64,000 nt of DNA from Pyxicephalus adspersus (Eukaryota; Chordata; Amphibia; Anura; Pyxicephalidae): the NCBI RefSeq assembly GCF_032062135.1, contig NC_092859.1, forward strand, positions 124,989,099 through 125,053,098. Direction: 5' to 3'. This document shows, piece after piece, positions 12,296-25,216 of the stretch. Both the position numbers and the translations under genes were made by a program. The notes beneath the pieces are model-generated. The model saw only the letters and a list, made by a program, of their open reading frames with translations, searched no databases and was not told where the DNA came from. Position 1 is the stretch's first letter; every line of letters begins with the position of its first letter.

Positions 12296-12530
12296 TTTTC
12301 GCCGTATTTTTCGCCATATAAGACGCTCCGGAATATAAGACGCACCCAATTTTAAAGGAGGAAAATCTAGAAAAAAAAGATTCTGAAAGATTATTCCCCT
12401 TCTGATCACTCATGTGCCATTCATACCGTATTCCCCTTCTGATCACTCATGTGCCATTCAAATTCCCTTTCTGATCACTCTGTGCCTTTCAAATTCCCCT
12501 TCTGATCACTTTGTGCTTTTTTTCCACTGT
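12296..12530. mobile_element. DNA element end with internal short tandem repeats
   Basis: Begins 'gccgtatttttcgccata' then 'taagacgc' and 'tataagacgcaccc', a left end I associate with a widespread vertebrate family of small inverted-repeat elements. The interior holds four imperfect copies of a unit beginning 'attccccttctgatcact' (starts 12393, 12430, 12462, 12493; spacing 37, 32 and 31 bases). A matching right end is not evident. Superfamily not established. Confidence 0.55.
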
Positions 12531-13484
12531 ACGGTTAGGACAGGGAACAGCAAGTGACTTCGGGACCCCTGTTGACTGAGGAGGGTCCAAGGCCCTTGTG
12601 CAGTGGCAAACTTTGCACCTCCCTATGTCCGTCCCTGTCTCAATCTAATGTCAAATCAATGTCAACCCTCTCCAGCCCAAAGCCTACTAACACAGGCCAT
12701 TATTGTTACTTTCCAGTCTTGCATCTCCTCTTCTAACCGCAGGGTGGATGTTTACAAATTCTGACATGATTCTATAATCATATATAGTGCTCCCATAGGC
12801 TTGTTTTGTCATTCAGACTTCATATTCAGCTGTACCTTCTAACCAACCTGATTTTTTTGTGACAGTATATGAATAAATTTCAAAATGAGTCTCCTCACAA
12901 AGTAAAATTCAAAAGTTTGTTTCAACATTTTTTAGTGGGTAGCTTTAAAAATCTTAACAGTCAGTTTATTTTTTAGATAAGATTTTATATAAGGTGATTA
13001 CTATTTAGGGTAATCCTAGGATATGCTTGCTTTTAAAGATGAATGCTCCATGAATTTTATCTTTAGTCCTCCCTACTTAATATGGCAGTGACCTACGTCG
13101 GGCAGGTGTGTTCCCTAATGTAACTGGATATTTTCTGGAACAATGAATGTTATGCATGTTTAAGTTTATATTGATCAACATTAAATCTTTTTGCCACATC
13201 GCTGCCGTATCAAATAATGCATCAAGGCATGCTTGCATTTTGGTGCACTACTAAAAATCCTAGACCATCAGGGTGTGGATCAATAATCTAGTTTTCTCTA
13301 TATTTACAGGCCTATTTTTCCAAGAATATAGAGCAAGTGTGCCTTTCAGGTAAGTTACCATTGACACCAATAGTCTTTTTGGCTATCTGTAGGGCTGGTA
13401 TTCTTCCTAATGCTCAGCACTGTAAGAGGTATTCCTCACATGGACCACACTAATGTATTGTGTGCTGTGGGTAAATTAATTATA
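12531..13484. other. Mixed stretch, nothing recognised
   Basis: No coding exon or family-level repeat was recognised. A GC-richer block at 12554-12740 contains a 60-residue frame without motifs. Confidence 0.45.
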
Positions 13485-13552
13485 GTTGGATTTCTTGAAG
13501 ACCTAAAAGTAGATTTAAGGGTCCCCCCATGTTAAAAAGGCTAACAAAACTC
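13485..13552. mobile_element. hAT-type element end (decayed)
   Basis: The text 'ttgaagacctaaaag' followed by 'gttaaaaaggctaac' is shared with 33588-33662 ('ttgaagatctaaaag', 'attaaaaaggttgaa'). The reverse complement, running as 'ttcaacctttttaa', is the style of hAT-superfamily termini. Only one end is recognisable. Confidence 0.5.
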
Positions 13553-13577
13553 TAATATAGATGTTACCTTACACAAT

Positions 13578-13642
13578 ATTTAATGTACAGCGCTGCGTAA
13601 AATGTTGGCGCTATATAAATCCTGTTTAATAATAATAATAAC
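13578..13642 (+). mobile_element. LINE/SINE 3' tail fragment
   Basis: 'taatgtacagcgctgcgtaa', then 'atgttggcgctatataaat' and (TAA)n: the same 3' tail that ends the L2 fragment at 40140-40200 and, on the minus strand, the SINE copies at 16757 and 34933. The upstream part of the element is missing. Confidence 0.75.
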
Positions 13643-15399
13643 TATCTGGGAAGTTAAGGTCCTCACATGGACATGACATTCATAGGCATTTTAGGAAATA
13701 AAGAGTTCGGCAGAGCATTATTTATAGTTTGGGCTTCTAATAATTGTATCAGAAAATTGTCTTGCAATACGTTATTTTTTATTATTCTATTATACCAGTC
13801 CATTTCAGGTTGAATAAAAACACAAAATTTTACCACTGTACTGACCTGTGCACCCCTTTCTATCTAGGGTCTGTAACAAAAAATCATTAACATTGCAGTA
13901 TTCATAACCATACTTGATAACTGCTCCAGATCTTTAGCGGGGACCCTGGGTGTCTGTGATAACAGAAATTGATTACAAGTTTTCCAAACTTATCTGTACA
14001 AGTGTCAGTTCATTTAATTGTGCATTAAAATCTTAGTGAAAGATGGTTAGTTTTTTTAGTGCCTGGTCAAGATGGTCTTAATGTATTTTTTCTAGCTTCA
14101 TGCGTAAGCAATGACATTATGGATGCCTAGGTGTAGGGAAACCTGCAGCTCCCTATGTTGCCTGTTGGCATTCAATTTTCATTATCACTTTTAATGTGTT
14201 TCCACTGGCATTCTGCAGGGAACTTGCTTCAACCAAGCAATAGCTGTGTCTCATTTTTAGAAGATGTATATATTCTGTCTCCACATGTTTGCCACCACCT
14301 TAGGATTGTACTTGTACCTGCATCCTAGTACTCCAGCGGCTTGCTCCTTCAAATCTAGTCCTAGCCCTGTTCCACTTATTTCTTGCCCATTGTATAGAGT
14401 GTGTTTCGCTTACTGTCACTGTATGTTTAATGGTTGATGCACTGTGTTTCAGTTGTCACATTATTCACTATTGTTTGCTGTGTCTTGTATGCATTCACTT
14501 CCAAATAAACAAGCTTAAGTTATCCCTAATTTGAAGCAAATTTATGTGTGCTACCCAAGCTGATTTTCCTTCTGTTTCTGCTGGGGAAATCCTGATGCTA
14601 GGTCCACAAATCAAGTAGGCCTAAATTTCCAGTAATTTACCAAGGAAAAATTTTCCATTACAAGAACTAGAAAACTTCCAGAGATTAATCCATACTGTGT
14701 GTAGGGTCTCCCCATTATCACTACAAAGCACCAATGGAGGGGGATTTTGCTGAGCCCTTGAAATGGGTTGGATGTGTTTTTAGTTGATGGATAAAACCTA
14801 AAGTGTTGTAAAAGCTTCAGTATATCCTCTACCTGTGAGTCCCTGTGTGTGTGTCTTAGAATAAGAAAGCTTGTCAGGGTTCCAAATCAAATATTAGCTA
14901 CTCATGGTAGGTCTAAAATTGCTCTGTTAGTGTTCAGTAGCACCGATATAAAACCAACATTTCTGGAGGGCTGGAATAGCCTAATCGCTTCAGTAGCATT
15001 TGTTCTTGAATTAGTTTAGTATATGAGCAGATGTTTCTATTATCAAACAATACCATAGGAACACACATAAAGAGTCACTTTAATAGTGAAATGTAACATC
15101 CACATATTCCCAACAACAACTTCATTGATAACTTTTCTATTTGCAGATTTTAAAATGAGTTTCTTAGCAAACTTGAGATTTTTCCTCCCAGCTATGCTTA
15201 GATGTTCTTGACAACTTTTAGCATGCAATGCACATGATTGTTGCATACCTAATTTCAATTTTAGCAATCTCACAGAACAACTAATCATTAAATAAAAGAA
15301 CAAATTCAAAAGTAAAGTTAAAAACACAGCGATCAAGACTGGACGGGAGCACAAAGCCTCCTTGGATACCTACGTTACACATCACGCATTTTCCTACAT
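13643..15399. other. AT-rich stretch, nothing recognised
   Basis: No coding exon or family-level repeat was recognised. A minus-strand frame of 103 residues (15043-15354) has no recognisable domain. Confidence 0.45.
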
Positions 15400-15638
15400 T
15401 AAGGGGAAAGCAGGCTACGCTACCCAAACTCGTGCCTATGCAGTGCGAGATTGGGTGAGGTAGCCAGAAGAAGGATGAAGATAGAGCAAGATTACCACTT
15501 GCCAGCGCAGAGGACACAGTAGAATTCCAGGATGGCACAGGACCCGATCTGAGACTTCTCCGGTGCAATCGAGGGATCTGCAGAATTAAAGGGAAGTATG
15601 TTTTTTTTATAATTTCAGTTTAGTTCCGCTTTAAAGAA
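15400..15638 (-). mobile_element. Family-D small DNA element
   Basis: Contains 'gaattccaggatggcacagg' and 'gagggatctgcagaattaaa', and ends 'agtttagttccgctttaaag'. The element at 49980-50256 has the same three landmarks in the same order ('gaattccaggatggctcggg', 'gagatctgcggaattaaa', 'agtttagtaccacttta'). No transposase frame. The terminal 'ttaa'-bearing sequence might be a piggyBac-like target, but that is speculative. Confidence 0.6.
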
Positions 15639-16756
15639 CCAACCAACAGAAGCTTTTTACTCAGTCAATTTGCACATTTTTTATGCTTTGAAAATATATA
15701 TAGCAACAATAAAATAAAAATTGTTCAAGACATATAGGCACCTTATAAACTACTACAACAGGTAGCACCAAGGGATTACAACAGCCACACATGTCTCTCA
15801 AACAATTGCTGCACTGAAAGAATCTGTGCTAATCTAAAATATAAACAATGACATCTATAGTTACTACTAATTCATAGGCGCTTACAATCCCTTCATATAC
15901 ATGTGGAAAAGGCTGAATGTTCCAAGTCACACATTTGTACTAAAAAGGGTAATTCTGGAATGCAGACCTTCATCTAATGAAACAGCACACAAGAGACAGC
16001 ACATCAACCTCCTATTACTTGGTTGTCGAATTTAATTATCTGACAATTTTGCAGATGTTAAGTTTTAGCATCATCATTTTCTATGATCGCTTTATAATAA
16101 ACAAGCATATTTAATTTTTATAGCTACATAACCTTTTCAGCTTAATTAATATTGGTAAAGGTTTAACTGTACACATGATTCATTATAAGTACCATTTTTG
16201 TTAGGTGAAAACACTAATCAAACGGCAAATGCCAAAACCAATCACAGGCAATATAAATAACCCAAACTTCCTGATATAATTGCTGTCAGCTTATGTGAAA
16301 AAGTGTGTTTCAAGTCAGAAATAGCTATTCAGAAAATGCAGTCATGCTCCTAAAATATCACACTAGTTTTATGTAATTCTGGGAGTAATGGCTGGTGTGA
16401 CTGTGCATAATCTCATAGCTGTTATTATTACATGCTAGTTTGACAAATATTTTTAAAGTCCAGTAAGGCAAAAATTGAATTGTAATCCTTTATGTGTACT
16501 TTGTAGCTTTGTATGTCTGAATACATATAAAAGTGGAAATGAAAATATTATAAAATAGAATCTTTTAGTGCTTTTGAATATATAAATATTTATGTTTAAA
16601 ATAAGTACACCCAGGGAGCCCCTTCCACCCACAATAACATATAACACCCACCTACATCCAAATAATTGCACTGATAATTAAATAATAAATACAAAAGTAA
16701 AAAAAAAATGGATTTTCATCTATCAGGTATCAGTGACAGCATTTAAAAAAAATCAT
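15639..16756. other. AT-rich stretch, nothing recognised
   Basis: No coding exon or known repeat was recognised. Confidence 0.5.
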
Positions 16757-17097
16757 ATATTATTATTACACAGTATTGATAAAGCACCATCATATTACGC
16801 AGCACTGTACAAAGTCCATTGTTGTGTCACTAACTGTCCCTCAAAGGAGCTCACAATCTAATGTCCCTACCATAGTCATATGTCATTAATGTAGTCTAAG
16901 GTCAATTTAAGGGGGAAGCCAATTAACCTAACTTCATGTTTTTGGAATGTGGGTGGAAACCAGAGTACCCAGAGGAAACCATGCAAACATGGGGAGAACC
17001 TGCAAACTCCATGCAGATAGTGTCCTGGCTGAGATTTTAACTTGGGACCTAGCGCTGCAAAGACCGGAGTGCTAACCCCTGAGCCACCGTGCATAGT
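16757..17097 (-). mobile_element. tRNA-derived SINE copy
   Basis: Read on the minus strand it begins 'gcacggtggctcaggggtta', a tRNA-like head with a polymerase III A box (tggctcagggg). It then runs through a decayed B-box region, a conserved 'gggttctccccatgttt' body, and a 3' part that ends in the 'ttatcaatactgtgtaat' version of the LINE-like tail. SINEs of this kind are noncoding and copied by a partner LINE's reverse transcriptase. The 75-residue frame across it (16876-17103) is a shadow. The copy at 34933 has a better B box. Confidence 0.75.
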
Positions 17098-20000
17098 TTT
17101 CAATGCTTCTAAAAATTGGATGAAACGTTATATTTACATGATGATCAACAACAAATGCCCATATAGTAGTCCAGAGAAGCCTCTTAGTTGTAAGTAAGGT
17201 TCCCAGAGATAATATTACGGTTTAGCATAGATGTCACAATAAACAAAACTTTAGGGAACCATTTTGCTTGAATGTTTTTTTTCATTCAACGAGTTTCGCA
17301 GAGCTGGTCTGCTTCTTCAGAAATGCTAATAAGGAGGTCTGGACATACATACAAAGAATACCATATAATGAAACATATATTTTTAAGGACAATAACAAAA
17401 ATAGAAACGTTTTAATTATGCGCTACCCATACAACCATTGGTCACAATCAGCTCTGGATGAGAAACACAAATACCAAAGGAAATAGTCTGAAGCAGCAAC
17501 AAGTAATAAAAGAGTTGTTGAAAAGATACAGGGTACAAACTAGATAGAAATAATGATGATATAAAAAAACTTTAATTATATAGGGATAATGAGAGTGAAG
17601 AAAATGTATTTAACATAATAAATAATGTAATAATAATATAGAGGGTTTAAAACGTACCCAAATCTAGTCTGATGTCCTATTCTGCCCTCATTGCCATCTA
17701 GTGATGTGAAAACTTTTTTTATCCTATTCATCTGCAGCATCCTGAAGACTCAGTAGGCAGTGTAATGACTCCACCTTGAGCACTGGCAACAAGACAGGTC
17801 TTTATTGGGTACGGACTGCAGCAGTTCAAGAAGTGGACTTATAAATAGCCTGGACTTATTTATCCGATCACTTGAATCAACTGAGTTCAGCACCAGCAAT
17901 CTGAATAATCCTCATATCAATCCTTTAATGAACTGATTAAATTTATTGCGCGTTCTGATAAACACAAATCAATCTGAATATACCCAATGGCAGCTACCCA
18001 CCCCTTAATATTACTATATACTAGGAAGGTTAGAGTCAGGTAAGTAATTTCCATGTTAACTAGAAATTTTCTTTCAAAAAAAACAATTTAGGCAGAATGT
18101 ATGCAGTTCTGTATACATATGTCATCAGAGAAAATACATTTGCACAACGTAATCTGGCTGTAAATGTTTTAACCTTCACAGCCTTTATGGCTAAAATTAT
18201 TGAAAGGTCTAAAGCTGGCATAAATTGTTCTGCCGGGCTCCCTAGCCGTTTTGTGTTGTCTTTGTGAGGCTGGCATAAATAGAAAATGTCAAGATGCTCA
18301 TTTAAAGATAGGAGTGATAAGCAGCTCTATCTAGCTGAATGCATTCTACAGTAATAAAAGGCAGGGATGTTCAGAGAGAACCAAATATTTGTCTTCTATA
18401 GAATGTAACACATGAAAAACACAGAAAAACACTGTAAAAAGACAAGCTAGGTAAATTTTTATACAGAAAATACATTTGCATATAAAAGAAGGTTTTTTTT
18501 TTCCTATCTCCCTAGTATTGAGCTGTTGGTTAAATAACTCATTTAAAAGAGATGTTATATAGGGTGAAAGTTGTTAACAGAAACTATTGTAAATATTTAT
18601 GGGCCTAGAACTCTTTATTGTTATCTTTGTTATATTATCATGGTGTAACTCTATCATGTGCTCTTTAACAGAATGTCAACACATCATTTAATTAATTTGT
18701 GATATCTGATATACTTACCATAGCACAACTCATTGCAATCTAGGTTAAAGTAAGAAGTACTGAATTCAGTTATAGCTTGCATCAATAGTCACCAAGGTTG
18801 TGGCCCTAGAAAACCAACGTGCTACAAATATGTCTCTGTGATTACATTTCAGTTATCACTTTTCTTCTCAGCTCCGGTAAGGGATGAGAGTTTGGAAATT
18901 CATATAGAGAGTGGATACATTGTTTGTAGCAGGTAAGAAGCATTCCAACATTTCTTCTTGTTTAATGATAATGATTACTTGAATAGTAAGTTAGCCTCCT
19001 TTTAAAACCTCAAAAACAACTAGTTTATATCTGTTTGGTGCATGCCTACATATATTCTGTACATTTGGATTTGGGTATTCTCCTTCTGCATATGTAATGC
19101 TAAGTAGCTCAGGTCATTTAGAAGAGGTTATTGATTAATGTGTCTATATCTACTGGTCACTTACTAAATGCCTAACAATCCAGTGTGATTTGATAAGTTT
19201 TGGATCATGAGACACGTTATTACTTCGAAGGATATTATATCAAGTAGTAATGTGTAAGGAGCAATGATGCAAAACCAGTACTGGGACAAGGTCCTCTGAC
19301 ACCAAATATGAAGGTGCCAAAGAGCACCCCTTCCTGATACAGAGTAGGTAACTGTCACTCCAACATATTTTACCAGCCTAACTGATTACACAGGGAGAAA
19401 GGTGCTAAGCAAGGTGGTTGGGGAAATAAGAAGATGGAAGAGACACCCACCCCAGCTACAATCTCACTTTGTACTTTTTTAACAGCAAACAAAGCCTATC
19501 TCCAGCTACAGTTTTATAGCAAGGTTTTTTTTTATAATTTAAATAATAATATTTAAGCCATAGTAATAAAAGCTGACCATGGCAAACAATGGGTACTAGT
19601 GGCATACAGTTTGTCCCAGCTCTGTAAATGCCACACTGCTGGACAGCTTGACATGATAAAGGAAGTGAAAGAATAACTGATATACAGCTAGGATCAACAC
19701 GTAATCAAATTATGTCTCAGGGGGACACAGAAAAACAAAAACTGTATAGAAATACTACATCATATAGGTCATAATTTACTTTGCCCATAGTTCCCATTTA
19801 TAGCTGCTTCACATTTATTGCAAATGGCAAAATATTACTGGAATCTCTAGTTCATTGGTGCAATTTTGGCAACATAAAAACTCTCAGTTTCACTCATCTC
19901 TATTCCTATAACAATTACATCATTCCATTTACTCTAATAATATAGGTTTGCAGCCAGGGAATATGGGATTTAAAATACTATTAGGAGAATAAATTTACCC

Positions 20001-20543
20001 CTTCACATATGCAATGAGTATTTGTAAAGTGCAAATTGTAATAACCAGTGGCATCTAATGAGCTTTCAGCTTTAAAAACAAATTCTGCCTGGTGATTATT
20101 TCTTACTGCATATAGCAAATTTTTTGTTTCTTAAAATTGAAAAATCCTATTATTTTTATAATGCAATTTAGGCTTAACAGTTTGACTTCAAATTACCCTA
20201 AATGTTCCGGACATTTCTGCTATTTGGAACAGCAGCAAACACAAGGAATAACAGCTTGATAAGATATTTGATTTGGACTGCATGTTATGTCTGATTGCCA
20301 TCTGCCTGTTTTATTTATTGTTCATATTGTTTCTAAAAACATACTGTGCAAATACATAAGTGCAAATATAACAAGTAATAAAAAATGTTGCATTTTTGAA
20401 CGAAGAATGATTAAGGAATTCAATACCATTTTTAACATATCTTAAGGTAAATGCTTTTGCTCGACAACTGATATAAAACTGTTACCATATATGTGCAAAT
20501 ATTTTGCCCTCAAAATGCCATTACAAAAAGAGTCTCAGTCTAT
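17098..20543. other. AT-rich stretch, nothing recognised
   Basis: Long mostly unique-looking interval. 'cattcaacgagtttcgcag' at about 17283 and the block at 17660-18060 are GC-richer and may be old repeats, but I cannot assign them. No exon-like signal was recognised. Confidence 0.4.
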
Positions 20544-20767
20544 GGGCCTCATTTTTTAAAGATCACCTAGGCTGGAGAAGATACACTTTCATCAGTAAAG
20601 CTGGGTGATCCATGAAACCTGAAATGGACCTGGTCCAGAATTAAAAACATTTGCTAACAAATAGCAAAATACATTTTAAAAATCCATTCCAGGTCTGCTG
20701 GATCACCCAGCTTTACTAATGAAAGTGTATAATTTCCAGCCTGGCAGAGCTTTAATAAATCAGACCC
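20544..20767. mobile_element. PAL palindromic element (first of abutting pair)
   Basis: Complete two-armed copy: left arm with 'ggctggagaagatacacttt' and 'ctgggtgatccatgaaacc', right arm with 'gctggatcacccagcttt' and 'atgaaagtgtata'. It ends 'cagaccc', followed by 'tat' and then immediately the next copy. Noncoding. Confidence 0.85.
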
Positions 20768-20770
20768 TAT

Positions 20771-20995
20771 GGCCCTGATTTTATAAAGTTCTCCAAAGCT
20801 GGAGAGAATACACTTTCATCAGTGAAGCTGGTTAATCCAGCAAACCTGGAATGGATCTGGTTGAGCATTGAAACCATTTGCTAACAAATAGCTAATGACT
20901 TTAAGGAAATCCATTCCAGGTTTTCTGTATTACCCAGCTTCATTGATGAAAGTGTATTCTCTCCAGCCTTGGAGAGCTTTATTAAATCAGGCCCT
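20771..20995. mobile_element. PAL palindromic element (second of abutting pair)
   Basis: Complete two-armed copy starting 'ggccctgattttataaag' and ending 'attaaatcaggccc'. 'tat' precedes the first copy, separates the two copies and follows the second, as expected if each inserted at the same short target. Both copies are diverged from one another, so this is not a recent tandem duplication artefact. Confidence 0.85.
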
Positions 20996-22751
20996 ATATT
21001 CTTACATTATGACGTGTCCTAATAACTGCAGTTCTCTCTGGAGCCAGGGTTGATCAGAGCTGTTGAAGACAAATGCATTTATTACAGAGCTTGTTACACA
21101 CTATACATATGGAGACATCGCCATCTACTGGTGGCCAACAACCACAAACCAAAGAATATTTAAAAGTAAGTGACACATAAAAATCTCAAAAGTACAAAAT
21201 ACAAAAGGAACCTTAACCTGAAAAAGAGACAAAAAATTATACAGACTAAACTCACTTGATTTACATGTTTCCCTTTAAAAAAGATGGGGTAAAATAACAC
21301 ACCATCAATGTATGTAATCACATTGATAGTTATTGGCATCTGTTGATTACATGTTTCCTGTATTCACAGGTAAATCTAAATACCTTGTTTATGCAGATGG
21401 TATAATTTTTTGTATATACATATATGTAGTCATTTAGTCTATTTTTTAAAAAAAGTACATTTTTAAAAAAAAGTTTGATTTTGATAGTGGTGGAGTCTAG
21501 AAAAACATACATCTCACTTAAAGAGCAAGGTGTTCACATTAGCAAATTATATTTATAATATAAGGCCAAAGCACCAATACACAAAAAATGCAGGATTCAC
21601 TTTTTATATCCATAGTGTAAGTAATTTTTTTTAATTACTATTCTTTCCTACTAATCTTTCATTGTTTTTTTTTTTGGTATGTTATATACTTAAAGTATAT
21701 GTCTAGTCACAATTGTTTCTAATAGTGTAAAGTGATGGTGGATTTAGTGAAAAGAGGAGCCTGTGTTGGGTTTTTACTGTTCTCTGAGGCTCTTTTTTGT
21801 CTTACCCTCACTTCCGAAGTTTATGTATATCTTCAACTGCAAAACATACAGAGATAAAATCACTTTTGTATAGGACAGCTAGCTGCCTTTTTAATGTCAT
21901 GTGCAGAATTTCCTTTCTGACTAGCAAAACAGTTATCACTGGTACAGAAAGTGAGGGAAACTCTAATGGAGCCCTTAGTAAAAGGGGAAACTATAGGAGT
22001 TTCAACCCTACTTTTTCTTATCCAAAGCTTAAAAAAAAAACTTAAGGTAGCTGGAAAATACAAAAAACTTAATTTGTAAGAATCTCTGTTACATAACCTG
22101 ACCCTGTGTATTTTTAGTAGGTATACAATAGAATACAATAAAATACAGTATAGTATCATCTGTTATGCTAGGCAGTCAACATTGCGCCAAATAACCAGCA
22201 AGTTCCCAACTTTATGATTTGTGTCTGCTTTTTTTATTTTGTGATATTTTGAGATCATAACCAGGGGCAATAAAATATAACAAGAACTTCCCCTGTAGAA
22301 AGTCTTTCAAGAGTCATCTTCTTTATCTAAACCATCTGCCATAAAATGTCATTGACAGAGAGCGCTCGTGGCGGTATGGTATGATAGTACTTTTGTAGCA
22401 TGTAAAATGTCAAAGAGAAGTGAGATGAAAATGATTGATCATTTTTTTGGTAATGGATACACTGGCTAGTCTTTGGAAATAAAAGTGCCCTAAACCTAAC
22501 ATAACACTTTTTTTTAAAATGACAGTTGTATTTACTACTAAAATTATTTCCATTTTGTTTTTGATTTTAAGTTAGCATCCACATTTTTATTGTTGCAGGA
22601 AACAACATTTATTGAGTACACCTTACCACACAAACCTTGTAAAACAACCAGAGGACAGTATTTGAATTTTAAAAAAGAAACCTCCAGTTGGGATTACATA
22701 TTGGCATAAAATTTACATAAAAAACACCTATTACTTAAATAACTATTATAA
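20996..22751. other. AT-rich stretch, nothing recognised
   Basis: Includes a short 'acatcgccatctactggtgg' motif at about 21116, which occurs in many vertebrate repeats, but no family could be delimited. No coding exon was recognised. Confidence 0.4.
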
Positions 22752-23213
22752 CTAGAGATGAGCAAATCGAAGCTGACGAAGTGGAATTCGATCCAAATTT
22801 CAGGAAAAATTTGATTTGATCTAAATCCGAATTTCCTCGCGAATCCCAATTTTTCCTGAAATGGCAGCTACACGTGTGAGGACTTTGGAGTTTCCACTAT
22901 GATCTCTGGGCACCACAGGGGATAAATGTCCCCATTCATCCCGTGTAGTGCGCTGTTGCCATGCTGTGCTTCTAGGTATTCTTAGATAGAGTTTCTCTAT
23001 CTAAGAATACAGGGCACTAAAGGGGATGAATGGGGACAAGTCCCCATTTATTCCGTTTAGTGCCCTGAGATCGTAGTAGAACTGCCGGTCATCTGCAGTT
23101 CAGTTTCACAATGTGACGTCACGTGAGAAACTGAACTGCAGTCCTCTGCAGTTCCACTACAATGTACAGGAATTACAGGTGTAGTGCCTGTAGTGTCCTG
23201 TATTCTTAGATAG
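22752..23213. mobile_element. Nested inverted-repeat element running into assembly gap
   Basis: Starts 'actagagatgagcaaatcg' and contains several nested hairpins. At 22976-23010 there are two perfect 16-base arms around 'ttt'. At 23093-23107 and 23127-23141 there are perfect 15-base arms around a 19-base loop that itself holds 'gtgacgtcac'. The hairpin block 'gggatgaatggggacaagtc' is shared, diverged, with 35700-35775. The phrase 'tattcttagatag' recurs right at the gap edge. No protein is encoded. Class unknown. Confidence 0.6.
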
Positions 23214-23797
23214 NNNNNNNNNNNNNNNNNNNNNNNNNNNNNNNNNNNNNNNNNNNNNNNNNNNNNNNNNNNNNNNNNNNNNNNNNNNNNNNNNNNNNNN
23301 NNNNNNNNNNNNNNNNNNNNNNNNNNNNNNNNNNNNNNNNNNNNNNNNNNNNNNNNNNNNNNNNNNNNNNNNNNNNNNNNNNNNNNNNNNNNNNNNNNNN
23401 NNNNNNNNNNNNNNNNNNNNNNNNNNNNNNNNNNNNNNNNNNNNNNNNNNNNNNNNNNNNNNNNNNNNNNNNNNNNNNNNNNNNNNNNNNNNNNNNNNNN
23501 NNNNNNNNNNNNNNNNNNNNNNNNNNNNNNNNNNNNNNNNNNNNNNNNNNNNNNNNNNNNNNNNNNNNNNNNNNNNNNNNNNNNNNNNNNNNNNNNNNNN
23601 NNNNNNNNNNNNNNNNNNNNNNNNNNNNNNNNNNNNNNNNNNNNNNNNNNNNNNNNNNNNNNNNNNNNNNNNNNNNNNNNNNNNNNNNNNNNNNNNNNNN
23701 NNNNNNNNNNNNNNNNNNNNNNNNNNNNNNNNNNNNNNNNNNNNNNNNNNNNNNNNNNNNNNNNNNNNNNNNNNNNNNNNNNNNNNNNNNNNNNNNN
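23214..23797. other. Assembly gap (584 N)
   Basis: Run of N. Open frames reported across it are artefacts. The gap opens inside a palindrome-rich element, so it probably reflects sequencing or assembly failure on inverted repeats. Confidence 0.98.
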
Positions 23798-25169
23798 CAG
23801 AGAGCTTTGCCTTGCAAAAGCAATTTTTTCCTGCATGTTGAGACCTCACAGTGATTACACTTTTTCTTTACATAGAAACACAAAGCTTGATACAGACAGA
23901 TAAGCATCTGCTGAGAAAGTCTGTCATTTTTTAATTTAAAAATGTCTATTTCTTAAACTGCAATAAACCTAAATGTCCTATGTTTCTAAAAAAAAAGTTT
24001 CAAAGAACAACAGTAAATTTTACTTTTTTCAGTTTACTATCTAATAATAAATTATAATGCTGAGCATTTATTTTTTTTTTTGCTGAAATTCATTGGGTTA
24101 CCCAGAGTAATTAAAAAAGTTTTACCATATGTCTGATATAAATACTTTCATGCTGTTGTGCACCTCTGAGCTCTACTCTGTATCTTGGATACAGATAACC
24201 AATTATGCAAATATAGATTTTGCATATCAGTGCAATATTTTTTAGAAGAACAGTAAAGAAGAACAGTATTCCTTAATAAATCCTAAAATAGCTACGATCT
24301 AGTTTGTTTTAGCTGTAGCAGAAAGTGTTTTTTTCATACAAAAAGCAAACATTAAAGAGAATACGCATTGGTTTGTACATAATTTAAATACTTATTAATT
24401 ATTAGTCTGGCAAAAAGCACTTCAAATAAGCATTTTGTATACAGGCTCAATAGCTCAGGCTACAATTTATACATATACCTCTAAGTCTCATCTTTAATGC
24501 CTCATTGCAGTAACCATCTTTTATTCTAGGACTCAGTCTAAAGTTTTAGCCAGATGAATGGAGCCAAATAACAGGAAAAAGACTAAGCAGGTTTAAGCAA
24601 ACACAAGGTCTGCATTCATTTTACACTTTTTAGTACTACATGGTGTAATACAGAGCTATTCATTTACTCGTAAGTTGTGCCCCAAGACACAAGTACAACA
24701 TACAATGCTTTAACAAAACTCACATTAGCCCATGAAATACCACATACTCACATATGTGAGTATCGTAATACACTGCTACAAAAATCTATAGTGTGAAGGG
24801 GGTCTTAACATTTTGAACAAGTGGTCATGCTTTTAAATTTGTATTATGTGCTACAGTTCACTAAAAAGACATTTAAAGCCCACATTGTTTTTTGCATCTG
24901 CTGTGTTAAGAATATTTATTGAAAACTGCTTTCAATTTCTGACTGTGTTTTCTCAAGCACAGTAACAAAATATGCACAAGAATTATGCTGGCTAGCAGGG
25001 TGAAAATGATACTGGCAAATAACTTCTTATTTACAAAAGGTATTTGTACTGAGCTCAGTAATCTCTAAGACTGAGCTCAGACTCATAACTTCCAAAAACC
25101 AACAAGGCTATGGGCCAAATCCTGAAAAGGTATTTGCAAACACATTATGTCATATAATCAATAACAATG

Positions 25170-25170
<1 letters not shown>
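23798..25170. other. AT-rich stretch, nothing recognised
   Basis: No coding exon or known repeat was recognised. Confidence 0.5.

Positions 25171-25212
<42 letters not shown>
25171..25212. repeat. (AT)n microsatellite
   Basis: About 20 AT units followed by a short (AC)n and (AG)n tract ('acatacacacacag', 'gagagagag'). Confidence 0.95.

Positions 25213-25216
<4 letters not shown>

Noticed and set aside
20544..20995. CRISPR-like array
   Set aside because: Only two units, each internally palindromic and diverged, in eukaryotic DNA; they are transposon copies.
23057..23907. Three minus-strand open frames of 230-259 residues
   Set aside because: Almost entirely translated N; artefacts of the assembly gap.
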